DNA of 64,000 nucleotides, taken from NCBI RefSeq assembly GCF_041296385.1, contig NW_027183981.1:2234501-2298500 (forward strand), read 5' to 3'. Under the pieces are notes generated by a model that worked only from the letters and a program-made list of their open reading frames with translations, did no database searches and had not been told where the DNA came from. The first letter of the stretch is position 1. Each line of letters opens with the position of its first letter. Below, in pieces: positions 20,081 to 32,626 of the stretch. The position numbers were made by a program, and so were the translations under genes. Source of the stretch: Aphelocoma coerulescens. Its lineage: Eukaryota > Chordata > Aves > Passeriformes > Corvidae.

Positions 20081-21145
20081 ATGTCTGTCCCGGACAAAAA
20101 TCCATCATGTCCAAGGTGTCTGACCCGGTTTACTAATACGCTGGGGTTAACAGACCATCTAAAGACGTCCCATGGCTGTAATAAGATCTGGTTTAGGTGC
20201 TCTAAGTGTGGTAAACAAAATCTGAAATACCACAGTATCTCCTGTCATGTCCCTCGGTGCAAAGGTGAAGGATTTGTGGCCCCTACGGGTAGCTGGGTCT
20301 GTGAGGTGTGCTCTAGAGGTTTTGCTACAAAGATTGGACTGGGACAGCACAAGAGGTTACAACATCCTCTTGTGTGTAATGTGGAACGGATAGCTGCCTC
20401 TCACCCCAAAGAAACATCTTTGCGGGGGGCCCATAAGAAGGTATGGACCGAGGAGGAAGAGGCTCTCCTGAATCAATTGGTGGTTAAGTTTGCTGGTAGC
20501 AGGAACATCAATCAGCTAATAGCGGAGCACTTGCCATCTAAGACGCCAAAGCAGATTAGTGACAAAAGACGCCTTCTAGGAAAAGGTCCCTCAAAGAAAG
20601 TTCGATTTAGAGAAGGCGGGGCTGTAGGCAGAGAAGAACCTCCCCAATCTGCTAAGGGGCAAAGTGAGGGACGCTTGGTGCTCCACTATCATGATATCAT
20701 CAAGCTGAAGCTATCGGCAGGCGAGTTCACCGTGTGTCAGGAGGCCTTTGAGAAAATAATGCAGGGGCAAGATCCGCAATCAGTGGTGAACGAAGTGTAT
20801 GAGAAGTTTCGGGATAGCCAGGATAGGCTTAACCATAAAGTGTCTAAGCCGCGAAGGCCCCGGGGGCCTCGAGGCCAAAAAGCATCCGGGGTGACAACTA
20901 AACGGATGCAGAAAAGGGCCGTTAAGCGAGGAAAATATCTGAGATATCAGAGGTTGTTTCAGATACATAGAGGGAGGTTGGCACGGGTTATTTTGGATAA
21001 CACGGAAGCCCTGCAGTGCCAAATACCATCTGGTGTTATCCACAGTGCACATTTAAAGAGAGATGGGAAACATCTGTCTGTTTTAGTGGTCTTGAATCCT
21101 TCCCAGTATATAGGGAGGCGGATAACACCATGTTTCGAGACCTGA
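20081..21145 (+). CDS. R2 three-zinc-finger/Myb ORF (unit 5)
   Basis: Protein identical to unit 1; carries the silent Ala codon variant at 20719. Confidence 0.87.
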   Translation: MSVPDKNPSCPRCLTRFTNTLGLTDHLKTSHGCNKIWFRCSKCGKQNLKYHSISCHVPRCKGEGFVAPTGSWVCEVCSRGFATKIGLGQHKRLQHPLVCNVERIAASHPKETSLRGAHKKVWTEEEEALLNQLVVKFAGSRNINQLIAEHLPSKTPKQISDKRRLLGKGPSKKVRFREGGAVGREEPPQSAKGQSEGRLVLHYHDIIKLKLSAGEFTVCQEAFEKIMQGQDPQSVVNEVYEKFRDSQDRLNHKVSKPRRPRGPRGQKASGVTTKRMQKRAVKRGKYLRYQRLFQIHRGRLARVILDNTEALQCQIPSGVIHSAHLKRDGKHLSVLVVLNPSQYIGRRITPCFET

Positions 21146-22351
21146 TTTCAGAGAGAGACTGGTAAGAACTTGAATGAGATGTGTAAAACCTCCGCTCCTG
21201 GGCCAGATGGGATTGCTCTGGGTCATCTTATTAAAATAGACCCTAAGTTCTCCCAGTTGACAGAGATCTTCAACCTCTGGCTTGCCACCGGAACTTTACC
21301 GGACGCGCTGCGGGACTGCCTGACAGTTTTGATACCCAAGTCATCCAATGAGGAGAAACCTGGTGATATCAACAACTGGAGGCCTATCACCATTGCTTCA
21401 GTGGTGTTTAGGTTGTTCTCCAGGATCGCGAATGCGAGACTGGCCCGTGCATGTCCCATTAACCCCAGACAACGGGGTTTTATCAGCGCATCAGGCTGTT
21501 CTGAGAACCTTAAGCTGTTACAGCTTTTGGTTAAGAAGGCAAAACAGGAACATAGAAGTTTGGGGGTGGTATTTGTGGATATTGCCAAGGCATTTGATAC
21601 CGTTTGCCAGCAGCATATTATAGCTGGTTTGGTTAAGAGGGGAGTTGATTCCCATATAATCCATCTAATTGGTGAGATGTACAGGAATATTAAGACGTAC
21701 ATCGTCGCCAAGAATGGGAAAACAGACCCCATTAACACCTGCTCCGGTGTTAAACAGGGCAACCCAATGTCACTTTTGTTATTCAACCTGGCGCTGGATC
21801 CTCTCCTATGTAAACTGGAAACGGAAGGGTGTGGATTCCATCTTGGTGGATTTAAGATTACGGCCATGGCCTTCGCAGATGATCTGGTGCTTCTGAGCGA
21901 CTCATGGGAAGGCATGTGTTATAACATCAAAATTTTGGAGACCTTTTGTGAGCTTACTGGTCTCCGAACTCAAGAAGAGAAATGCCACGGCTTTTACATC
22001 AAGCCGACCAAGGACGCGTATACCATCAGTGACTGTCCTGCTTGGCAAGTTGGAGGGACTCCCCTCAACATGATCAACCCGGGAAGCTCAGAGAAATATC
22101 TTGGCACACAGATTGACCCTTGGACCGGTTTCGCTGATCCTGGCCTTCCTACGAAACTTGAAGAATGGCTTCATCGGATTGGTAGCGCACCACTTAAACC
22201 TCTTCAGAAAGCCGATAGGACATATACCATCCCTAGACTGATATATCTGGCTGACCATACCAATGTAAAAACTGGGCTCCTCGAATCCCTTGACTTGATG
22301 ATAAAAAAAATCGGTCAAGGAGCGGCTTCATCTCCCAACTTGTACATGTGA
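21146..22351 (+). pseudogene. R2 RT fragment (unit 5)
   Basis: Identical protein to unit 1. Confidence 0.92.
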
Positions 22352-23198
22352 TGCCATCCTGTATTCGAGATTTAAAGACGGAGGGCTGGGGTTTATCAAA
22401 TTGGCGGCGCTTATACCTAGTATTCAAGCGCGAAGATTGCACAGATTAGCTCAATCTTCGGATGGGACCTTGGTTTCTTTTTTGAAGGGTGAACATCTAG
22501 AATTGATACATGAGAAATTATGGGTTAAAGCTGGGGGTGTACGAGAGTCCGTCCCCCAAATTTGGGACCCCATCCCATTGATGGAAGTCGCTAGCGAGGG
22601 GAGTGAAGCCTTGTCTGAGTGGGAGGCACCACGTTCCAAGCTTCGCCTTCCTAGGCCCTGTGACTGGCGGAAGGTGGAATTCAATAAATGGAAACATCTG
22701 GTTGCCCAGGGCCATGGGATCGAAAATTTTGAGAATGATAAGATCAGTAATGACTGGTTGATGCATTACCGCAGCATCCCTCACAGAAAACTCATAACGG
22801 CGCTGCAATTAAGAGCGAAGGTCTACCCCACTCGGGAATTCTTAGCAAGGGGTAGACACGATGTCTGTGTTCGATCCTGCAGACACTGCGGCGCCGAATA
22901 TGAATCAGCGTCCCATGTCATCGGAAAATGCCCAATTACTCAGGACGCCAGAATTAAAAGGCATAATTTCATCTGCGAAACCCTTAGCCGAGAAGCTAAG
23001 AGGGAGAATTGGACGGTTTTCCAGGAGCCGCATTTGAGAGATGAAGAAAATGAGTTATTTAAGCCTGATTTAATCTTTGTGAAGGATGCTAAGGCACTTG
23101 TAGTGGACGTAACAGTGAGATACGAGCACAGCAATTCTTCACTGAAAGGGGCCGCTGTGGAGAAGGCAAAAAAGTATCCTTCTTCCACAGATTTGTGA
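22305..23198 (+). pseudogene. R2 endonuclease fragment (unit 5)
   Basis: Identical protein to unit 1. Confidence 0.91.
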
Positions 23199-24262
23199 CC
23201 TCACTAATGTAACATCTGTAGAGTTCACTGGTTTCCCCTTAGGAGCGCGGGGGAAATGGTATGAGAGGAACTCTGAATTGCTACAGGCCTTGGGACTCTC
23301 TAAAACGAGGCTAGGGAGACTAGCCCGGGCCCTGGCATCCAGAGCACTCTTCTCTTCTGTAGATATCGTACATATGTTCGCAAGCAAAGCCAGATTGTTT
23401 GTACCTTTACAATAAAGGCCCCTTCCCTGAGTGGTTCGAGCTGGACAGTGGAATTGGTTTTGGGTGGGAGGGGTTCACCCGTCATAACGCGTCTTGCCCA
23501 TATTTGGGCTACAAATTTGGATTCGACCAGGTGGACGGGCCACCTTTACTTAACCCAGAAAAGAAACATACCATTTTATATGTTTATTAAATAGCCATAG
23601 TTACTAACTGGGCATAGCTGCAGAGGTCGCACCTCCTCGTGGTCCCGCCGGATACCCGTAAGGGTAACTAAGTCGACCTCTGCCCCAGTGTGAGTGAGGG
23701 GGTAATATCTCCCCTCCCTATTGCTGGACTCGCCACCCAGTGGTAGATTCACAAATCGCAGAAACAAATTTATTGGCGCAGCTATTTGCTGTTGCCCAAA
23801 GCCTTGTCCACGGGCATTAGTTGGACACAGTCTGCAGGTTGGTCGAGGGTTCCACCTGCAGACTCTGACAACCCTCTTTTAGATTTGACCAAACGCCATC
23901 TCGGTCTTGACAATGGTACAATCTGTGGCTTTGCGGTACGTGTCTACGGCCACCCAAACTGACCCTTTAGATCTGTGGGTTAGAGAGGCCAGAATTCCAC
24001 CACTATCTGTGGTGTTAGAGGAGGAAAGAATCAATCTTGTACCTTTGGAGTTTATAAACTCCAAAGTTGCTCTTGAAGTTGGGAGCCATCTGGGTAACAC
24101 CGCAGATTGTCTGGCTGTATTTCCTGAACCTTATGAAATCTTGCCCTTTGGGCTGGTTCAGGAAGAAATAAATGGGTGTGAAACAAGAGAAATAGAGGAG
24201 CCAATGACACCTGGGACTCCTCCGGGATCAGAGGGGGCGGAACAATTACAGGAACTCCTGTT

Positions 24263-25327
24263 ATGTCTGTCCCGGACAAAAATCCATCATGTCCAAGGTG
24301 TCTGACCCGGTTTACTAATACGCTGGGGTTAACAGACCATCTAAAGACGTCCCATGGCTGTAATAAGATCTGGTTTAGGTGCTCTAAGTGTGGTAAACAA
24401 AATCTGAAATACCACAGTATCTCCTGTCATGTCCCTCGGTGCAAAGGTGAAGGATTTGTGGCCCCTACGGGTAGCTGGGTCTGTGAGGTGTGCTCTAGAG
24501 GTTTTGCTACAAAGATTGGACTGGGACAGCACAAGAGGTTACAACATCCTCTTGTGTGTAATGTGGAACGGATAGCTGCCTCTCACCCCAAAGAAACATC
24601 TTTGCGGGGGGCCCATAAGAAGGTATGGACCGAGGAGGAAGAGGCTCTCCTGAATCAATTGGTGGTTAAGTTTGCTGGTAGCAGGAACATCAATCAGCTA
24701 ATAGCGGAGCACTTGCCATCTAAGACGCCAAAGCAGATTAGTGACAAAAGACGCCTTCTAGGAAAAGGTCCCTCAAAGAAAGTTCGATTTAGAGAAGGCG
24801 GGGCTGTAGGCAGAGAAGAACCTCCCCAATCTGCTAAGGGGCAAAGTGAGGGACGCTTGGTGCTCCACTATCATGATATCATCAAGCTGAAGCTATCGGC
24901 AGGCGAGTTCACCGTGTGTCAGGAGGCCTTTGAGAAAATAATGCAGGGGCAAGATCCGCAATCAGTGGTGAACGAAGTGTATGAGAAGTTTCGGGATAGC
25001 CAGGATAGGCTTAACCATAAAGTGTCTAAGCCGCGAAGGCCCCGGGGGCCTCGAGGCCAAAAAGCATCCGGGGTGACAACTAAACGGATGCAGAAAAGGG
25101 CCGTTAAGCGAGGAAAATATCTGAGATATCAGAGGTTGTTTCAGATACATAGAGGGAGGTTGGCACGGGTTATTTTGGATAACACGGAAGCCCTGCAGTG
25201 CCAAATACCATCTGGTGTTATCCACAGTGCACATTTAAAGAGAGATGGGAAACATCTGTCTGTTTTAGTGGTCTTGAATCCTTCCCAGTATATAGGGAGG
25301 CGGATAACACCATGTTTCGAGACCTGA
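24263..25327 (+). CDS. R2 three-zinc-finger/Myb ORF (unit 6)
   Basis: Protein identical to unit 1; carries the silent variant at 24901. Confidence 0.87.
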   Translation: MSVPDKNPSCPRCLTRFTNTLGLTDHLKTSHGCNKIWFRCSKCGKQNLKYHSISCHVPRCKGEGFVAPTGSWVCEVCSRGFATKIGLGQHKRLQHPLVCNVERIAASHPKETSLRGAHKKVWTEEEEALLNQLVVKFAGSRNINQLIAEHLPSKTPKQISDKRRLLGKGPSKKVRFREGGAVGREEPPQSAKGQSEGRLVLHYHDIIKLKLSAGEFTVCQEAFEKIMQGQDPQSVVNEVYEKFRDSQDRLNHKVSKPRRPRGPRGQKASGVTTKRMQKRAVKRGKYLRYQRLFQIHRGRLARVILDNTEALQCQIPSGVIHSAHLKRDGKHLSVLVVLNPSQYIGRRITPCFET

Positions 25328-26533
25328 TTTCAGAGAGAGACTGGTAAGAACTTGAATGAGATGTGTAAAACCTCCGCTCCTGGGCCAGATGGGATTGCTC
25401 TGGGTCATCTTATTAAAATAGACCCTAAGTTCTCCCAGTTGACAGAGATCTTCAACCTCTGGCTTGCCACCGGAACTTTACCGGACGCGCTGCGGGACTG
25501 CCTGACAGTTTTGATACCCAAGTCATCCAATGAGGAGAAACCTGGTGATATCAACAACTGGAGGCCTATCACCATTGCTTCAGTGGTGTTTAGGTTGTTC
25601 TCCAGGATCGCGAATGCGAGACTGGCCCGTGCATGTCCCATTAACCCCAGACAACGGGGTTTTATCAGCGCATCAGGCTGTTCTGAGAACCTTAAGCTGT
25701 TACAGCTTTTGGTTAAGAAGGCAAAACAGGAACATAGAAGTTTGGGGGTGGTATTTGTGGATATTGCCAAGGCATTTGATACCGTTTGCCAGCAGCATAT
25801 TATAGCTGGTTTGGTTAAGAGGGGAGTTGATTCCCATATAATCCATCTAATTGGTGAGATGTACAGGAATATTAAGACGTACATCGTCGCCAAGAATGGG
25901 AAAACAGACCCCATTAACACCTGCTCCGGTGTTAAACAGGGCAACCCAATGTCACTTTTGTTATTCAACCTGGCGCTGGATCCTCTCCTATGTAAACTGG
26001 AAACGGAAGGGTGTGGATTCCATCTTGGTGGATTTAAGATTACGGCCATGGCCTTCGCAGATGATCTGGTGCTTCTGAGCGACTCATGGGAAGGCATGTG
26101 TTATAACATCAAAATTTTGGAGACCTTTTGTGAGCTTACTGGTCTCCGAACTCAAGAAGAGAAATGCCACGGCTTTTACATCAAGCCGACCAAGGACGCG
26201 TATACCATCAGTGACTGTCCTGCTTGGCAAGTTGGAGGGACTCCCCTCAACATGATCAACCCGGGAAGCTCAGAGAAATATCTTGGCACACAGATTGACC
26301 CTTGGACCGGTTTCGCTGATCCTGGCCTTCCTACGAAACTTGAAGAATGGCTTCATCGGATTGGTAGCGCACCACTTAAACCTCTTCAGAAAGCCGATAG
26401 GACATATACCATCCCTAGACTGATATATCTGGCTGACCATACCAATGTAAAAACTGGGCTCCTCGAATCCCTTGACTTGATGATAAAAAAAATCGGTCAA
26501 GGAGTGGCTTCATCTCCCAACTTGTACATGTGA
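25328..26533 (+). pseudogene. R2 RT fragment (unit 6)
   Basis: One Ala-to-Val change (GCG to GTG at 26505) in the out-of-frame 3' end. In the endonuclease frame the same base makes Arg (CGG) into Trp (TGG). Confidence 0.92.
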
Positions 26534-27380
26534 TGCCATCCTGTATTCGAGATTTAAAGACGGAGGGCTGGGGTTTATCAAATTGGCGGCGCTTATACCT
26601 AGTATTCAAGCGCGAAGATTGCACAGATTAGCTCAATCTTCGGATGGGACCTTGGTTTCTTTTTTGAAGGGTGAACATCTAGAATTGATACATGAGAAAT
26701 TATGGGTTAAAGCTGGGGGTGTACGAGAGTCCGTCCCCCAAATTTGGGACCCCATCCCATTGATGGAAGTCGCTAGCGAGGGGAGTGAAGCCTTGTCTGA
26801 GTGGGAGGCACCACGTTCCAAGCTTCGCCTTCCTAGGCCCTGTGACTGGCGGAAGGTGGAATTCAATAAATGGAAACATCTGGTTGCCCAGGGCCATGGG
26901 ATCGAAAATTTTGAGAATGATAAGATCAGTAATGACTGGTTGATGCATTACCGCAGCATCCCTCACAGAAAACTCATAACGGCGCTGCAATTAAGAGCGA
27001 AGGTCTACCCCACTCGGGAATTCTTAGCAAGGGGTAGACACGATGTCTGTGTTCGATCCTGCAGACACTGCGGCGCCGAATATGAATCAGCGTCCCATGT
27101 CATCGGAAAATGCCCAATTACTCAGGACGCCAGAATTAAAAGGCATAATTTCATCTGCGAAACCCTTAGCCGAGAAGCTAAGAGGGAGAATTGGACGGTT
27201 TTCCAGGAGCCGCATTTGAGAGATGAAGAAAATGAGTTATTTAAGCCTGATTTAATCTTTGTGAAGGATGCTAAGGCACTTGTAGTGGACGTAACAGTGA
27301 GATACGAGCACAGCAATTCTTCACTGAAAGGGGCCGCTGTGGAGAAGGCAAAAAAGTATCCTTCTTCCACAGATTTGTGA
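26487..27380 (+). pseudogene. R2 endonuclease fragment (unit 6)
   Basis: As unit 1 except the Arg-to-Trp change near its start from C to T at 26505. Confidence 0.91.
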
Positions 27381-28444
27381 CCTCACTAATGTAACATCTG
27401 TAGAGTTCACTGGTTTCCCCTTAGGAGCGCGGGGGAAATGGTATGAGAGGAACTCTGAATTGCTACAGGCCTTGGGACTCTCTAAAACGAGGCTAGGGAG
27501 ACTAGCCCGGGCCCTGGCATCCAGAGCACTCTTCTCTTCTGTAGATATCGTACATATGTTCGCAAGCAAAGCCAGATTGTTTGTACCTTTACAATAAAGG
27601 CCCCTTCCCTGAGTGGTTCGAGCTGGACAGTGGAATTGGTTTTGGGTGGGAGGGGTTCACCCGTCATAACGCGTCTTGCCCATATTTGGGCTACAAATTT
27701 GGATTCGACCAGGTGGACGGGCCACCTTTACTTAACCCAGAAAAGAAACATACCATTTTATATGTTTATTAAATAGCCATAGTTACTAACTGGGCATAGC
27801 TGCAGAGGTCGCACCTCCTCGTGGTCCCGCCGGATACCCGTAAGGGTAACTAAGTCGACCTCTGCCCCAGTGTGAGTGAGGGGGTAATATCTCCCCTCCC
27901 TATTGCTGGACTCGCCACCCAGTGGTAGATTCACAAATCGCAGAAACAAATTTATTGGCGCAGCTATTTGCTGTTGCCCAAAGCCTTGTCCACGGGCATT
28001 AGTTGGACACAGTCTGCAGGTTGGTCGAGGGTTCCACCTGCAGACTCTGACAACCCTCTTTTAGATTTGACCAAACGCCATCTCGGTCTTGACAATGGTA
28101 CAATCTGTGGCTTTGCGGTACGTGTCTACGGCCACCCAAACTGACCCTTTAGATCTGTGGGTTAGAGAGGCCAGAATTCCACCACTATCTGTGGTGTTAG
28201 AGGAGGAAAGAATCAATCTTGTACCTTTGGAGTTTATAAACTCCAAAGTTGCTCTTGAAGTTGGGAGCCATCTGGGTAACACCGCAGATTGTCTGGCTGT
28301 ATTTCCTGAACCTTATGAAATCTTGCCCTTTGGGCTGGTTCAGGAAGAAATAAATGGGTGTGAAACAAGAGAAATAGAGGAGCCAATGACACCTGGGACT
28401 CCTCCGGGATCAGAGGGGGCGGAACAATTACAGGAACTCCTGTT

Positions 28445-29509
28445 ATGTCTGTCCCGGACAAAAATCCATCATGTCCAAGGTGTCTGACCCGGTTTACTAA
28501 TACGCTGGGGTTAACAGACCATCTAAAGACGTCCCATGGCTGTAATAAGATCTGGTTTAGGTGCTCTAAGTGTGGTAAACAAAATCTGAAATACCACAGT
28601 ATCTCCTGTCATGTCCCTCGGTGCAAAGGTGAAGGATTTGTGGCCCCTACGGGTAGCTGGGTCTGTGAGGTGTGCTCTAGAGGTTTTGCTACAAAGATTG
28701 GACTGGGACAGCACAAGAGGTTACAACATCCTCTTGTGTGTAATGTGGAACGGATAGCTGCCTCTCACCCCAAAGAAACATCTTTGCGGGGGGCCCATAA
28801 GAAGGTATGGACCGAGGAGGAAGAGGCTCTCCTGAATCAATTGGTGGTTAAGTTTGCTGGTAGCAGGAACATCAATCAGCTAATAGCGGAGCACTTGCCA
28901 TCTAAGACGCCAAAGCAGATTAGTGACAAAAGACGCCTTCTAGGAAAAGGTCCCTCAAAGAAAGTTCGATTTAGAGAAGGCGGGGCTGTAGGCAGAGAAG
29001 AACCTCCCCAATCTGCTAAGGGGCAAAGTGAGGGACGCTTGGTGCTCCACTATCATGATATCATCAAGCTGAAGCTATCGGCCGGCGAGTTCACCGTGTG
29101 TCAGGAGGCCTTTGAGAAAATAATGCAGGGGCAAGATCCGCAATCAGTGGTGAACGAAGTGTATGAGAAGTTTCGGGATAGCCAGGATAGGCTTAACCAT
29201 AAAGTGTCTAAGCCGCGAAGGCCCCGGGGGCCTCGAGGCCAAAAAGCATCCGGGGTGACAACTAAACGGATGCAGAAAAGGGCCGTTAAGCGAGGAAAAT
29301 ATCTGAGATATCAGAGGTTGTTTCAGATACATAGAGGGAGGTTGGCACGGGTTATTTTGGATAACACGGAAGCCCTGCAGTGCCAAATACCATCTGGTGT
29401 TATCCACAGTGCACATTTAAAGAGAGATGGGAAACATCTGTCTGTTTTAGTGGTCTTGAATCCTTCCCAGTATATAGGGAGGCGGATAACACCATGTTTC
29501 GAGACCTGA
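28445..29509 (+). CDS. R2 three-zinc-finger/Myb ORF (unit 7)
   Basis: Uninterrupted 354 codons, protein identical to unit 1. Confidence 0.87.
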   Translation: MSVPDKNPSCPRCLTRFTNTLGLTDHLKTSHGCNKIWFRCSKCGKQNLKYHSISCHVPRCKGEGFVAPTGSWVCEVCSRGFATKIGLGQHKRLQHPLVCNVERIAASHPKETSLRGAHKKVWTEEEEALLNQLVVKFAGSRNINQLIAEHLPSKTPKQISDKRRLLGKGPSKKVRFREGGAVGREEPPQSAKGQSEGRLVLHYHDIIKLKLSAGEFTVCQEAFEKIMQGQDPQSVVNEVYEKFRDSQDRLNHKVSKPRRPRGPRGQKASGVTTKRMQKRAVKRGKYLRYQRLFQIHRGRLARVILDNTEALQCQIPSGVIHSAHLKRDGKHLSVLVVLNPSQYIGRRITPCFET

Positions 29510-30715
29510 TTTCAGAGAGAGACTGGTAAGAACTTGAATGAGATGTGTAAAACCTCCGCTCCTGGGCCAGATGGGATTGCTCTGGGTCATCTTATTAAAA
29601 TAGACCCTAAGTTCTCCCAGTTGACAGAGATCTTCAACCTCTGGCTTGCCACCGGAACTTTACCGGACGCGCTGCGGGACTGCCTGACAGTTTTGATACC
29701 CAAGTCATCCAATGAGGAGAAACCTGGTGATATCAACAACTGGAGGCCTATCACCATTGCTTCAGTGGTGTTTAGGTTGTTCTCCAGGATCGCGAATGCG
29801 AGACTGGCCCGTGCATGTCCCATTAACCCCAGACAACGGGGTTTTATCAGCGCATCAGGCTGTTCTGAGAACCTTAAGCTGTTACAGCTTTTGGTTAAGA
29901 AGGCAAAACAGGAACATAGAAGTTTGGGGGTGGTATTTGTGGATATTGCCAAGGCATTTGATACCGTTTGCCAGCAGCATATTATAGCTGGTTTGGTTAA
30001 GAGGGGAGTTGATTCCCATATAATCCATCTAATTGGTGAGATGTACAGGAATATTAAGACGTACATCGTCGCCAAGAATGGGAAAACAGACCCCATTAAC
30101 ACCTGCTCCGGTGTTAAACAGGGCAACCCAATGTCACTTTTGTTATTCAACCTGGCGCTGGATCCTCTCCTATGTAAACTGGAAACGGAAGGGTGTGGAT
30201 TCCATCTTGGTGGATTTAAGATTACGGCCATGGCCTTCGCAGATGATCTGGTGCTTCTGAGCGACTCATGGGAAGGCATGTGTTATAACATCAAAATTTT
30301 GGAGACCTTTTGTGAGCTTACTGGTCTCCGAACTCAAGAAGAGAAATGCCACGGCTTTTACATCAAGCCGACCAAGGACGCGTATACCATCAGTGACTGT
30401 CCTGCTTGGCAAGTTGGAGGGACTCCCCTCAACATGATCAACCCGGGAAGCTCAGAGAAATATCTTGGCACACAGATTGACCCTTGGACCGGTTTCGCTG
30501 ATCCTGGCCTTCCTACGAAACTTGAAGAATGGCTTCATCGGATTGGTAGCGCACCACTTAAACCTCTTCAGAAAGCCGATAGGACATATACCATCCCTAG
30601 ACTGATATATCTGGCTGACCATACCAATGTAAAAACTGGGCTCCTCGAATCCCTTGACTTGATGATAAAAAAAATCGGTCAAGGAGCGGCTTCATCTCCC
30701 AACTTGTACATGTGA
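29510..30715 (+). pseudogene. R2 RT fragment (unit 7)
   Basis: Identical protein to unit 1. Confidence 0.92.
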
Positions 30716-31562
30716 TGCCATCCTGTATTCGAGATTTAAAGACGGAGGGCTGGGGTTTATCAAATTGGCGGCGCTTATACCTAGTATTCAAGCGCGAAGA
30801 TTGCACAGATTAGCTCAATCTTCGGATGGGACCTTGGTTTCTTTTTTGAAGGGTGAACATCTAGAATTGATACATGAGAAATTATGGGTTAAAGCTGGGG
30901 GTGTACGAGAGTCCGTCCCCCAAATTTGGGACCCCATCCCATTGATGGAAGTCGCTAGCGAGGGGAGTGAAGCCTTGTCTGAGTGGGAGGCACCACGTTC
31001 CAAGCTTCGCCTTCCTAGGCCCTGTGACTGGCGGAAGGTGGAATTCAATAAATGGAAACATCTGGTTGCCCAGGGCCATGGGATCGAAAATTTTGAGAAT
31101 GATAAGATCAGTAATGACTGGTTGATGCATTACCGCAGCATCCCTCACAGAAAACTCATAACGGCGCTGCAATTAAGAGCGAAGGTCTACCCCACTCGGG
31201 AATTCTTAGCAAGGGGTAGACACGATGTCTGTGTTCGATCCTGCAGACACTGCGGCGCCGAATATGAATCAGCGTCCCATGTCATCGGAAAATGCCCAAT
31301 TACTCAGGACGCCAGAATTAAAAGGCATAATTTCATCTGCGAAACCCTTAGCCGAGAAGCTAAGAGGGAGAATTGGACGGTTTTCCAGGAGCCGCATTTG
31401 AGAGATGAAGAAAATGAGTTATTTAAGCCTGATTTAATCTTTGTGAAGGATGCTAAGGCACTTGTAGTGGACGTAACAGTGAGATACGAGCACAGCAATT
31501 CTTCACTGAAAGGGGCCGCTGTGGAGAAGGCAAAAAAGTATCCTTCTTCCACAGATTTGTGA
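30669..31562 (+). pseudogene. R2 endonuclease fragment (unit 7)
   Basis: Identical protein to unit 1. Confidence 0.91.
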
Positions 31563-32626
31563 CCTCACTAATGTAACATCTGTAGAGTTCACTGGTTTCC
31601 CCTTAGGAGCGCGGGGGAAATGGTATGAGAGGAACTCTGAATTGCTACAGGCCTTGGGACTCTCTAAAACGAGGCTAGGGAGACTAGCCCGGGCCCTGGC
31701 ATCCAGAGCACTCTTCTCTTCTGTAGATATCGTACATATGTTCGCAAGCAAAGCCAGATTGTTTGTACCTTTACAATAAAGGCCCCTTCCCTGAGTGGTT
31801 CGAGCTGGACAGTGGAATTGGTTTTGGGTGGGAGGGGTTCACCCGTCATAACGCGTCTTGCCCATATTTGGGCTACAAATTTGGATTCGACCAGGTGGAC
31901 GGGCCACCTTTACTTAACCCAGAAAAGAAACATACCATTTTATATGTTTATTAAATAGCCATAGTTACTAACTGGGCATAGCTGCAGAGGTCGCACCTCC
32001 TCGTGGTCCCGCCGGATACCCGTAAGGGTAACTAAGTCGACCTCTGCCCCAGTGTGAGTGAGGGGGTAATATCTCCCCTCCCTATTGCTGGACTCGCCAC
32101 CCAGTGGTAGATTCACAAATCGCAGAAACAAATTTATTGGCGCAGCTATTTGCTGTTGCCCAAAGCCTTGTCCACGGGCATTAGTTGGACACAGTCTGCA
32201 GGTTGGTCGAGGGTTCCACCTGCAGACTCTGACAACCCTCTTTTAGATTTGACCAAACGCCATCTCGGTCTTGACAATGGTACAATCTGTGGCTTTGCGG
32301 TACGTGTCTACGGCCACCCAAACTGACCCTTTAGATCTGTGGGTTAGAGAGGCCAGAATTCCACCACTATCTGTGGTGTTAGAGGAGGAAAGAATCAATC
32401 TTGTACCTTTGGAGTTTATAAACTCCAAAGTTGCTCTTGAAGTTGGGAGCCATCTGGGTAACACCGCAGATTGTCTGGCTGTATTTCCTGAACCTTATGA
32501 AATCTTGCCCTTTGGGCTGGTTCAGGAAGAAATAAATGGGTGTGAAACAAGAGAAATAGAGGAGCCAATGACACCTGGGACTCCTCCGGGATCAGAGGGG
32601 GCGGAACAATTACAGGAACTCCTGTT

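Larger units (their letters stand above)
19410..23591 (+). mobile_element. R2 unit 5
   Basis: Complete unit. Leader ORF 19731-20123, tail 23176-23415, ribozyme 19438-19501. Carries the silent C-to-A variant (20719, Ala codon GCC to GCA) shared with units 6, 9, 10 and 12. Confidence 0.94.
23592..27773 (+). mobile_element. R2 unit 6
   Basis: Complete unit. Leader ORF 23913-24305, tail 27358-27597, ribozyme 23620-23683. Carries the shared C-to-A variant at 24901 and a private CpG C-to-T at 26505. Confidence 0.94.
27774..31955 (+). mobile_element. R2 unit 7
   Basis: Complete unit. Leader ORF 28095-28487, tail 31540-31779, ribozyme 27802-27865. No variant noticed. Confidence 0.94.
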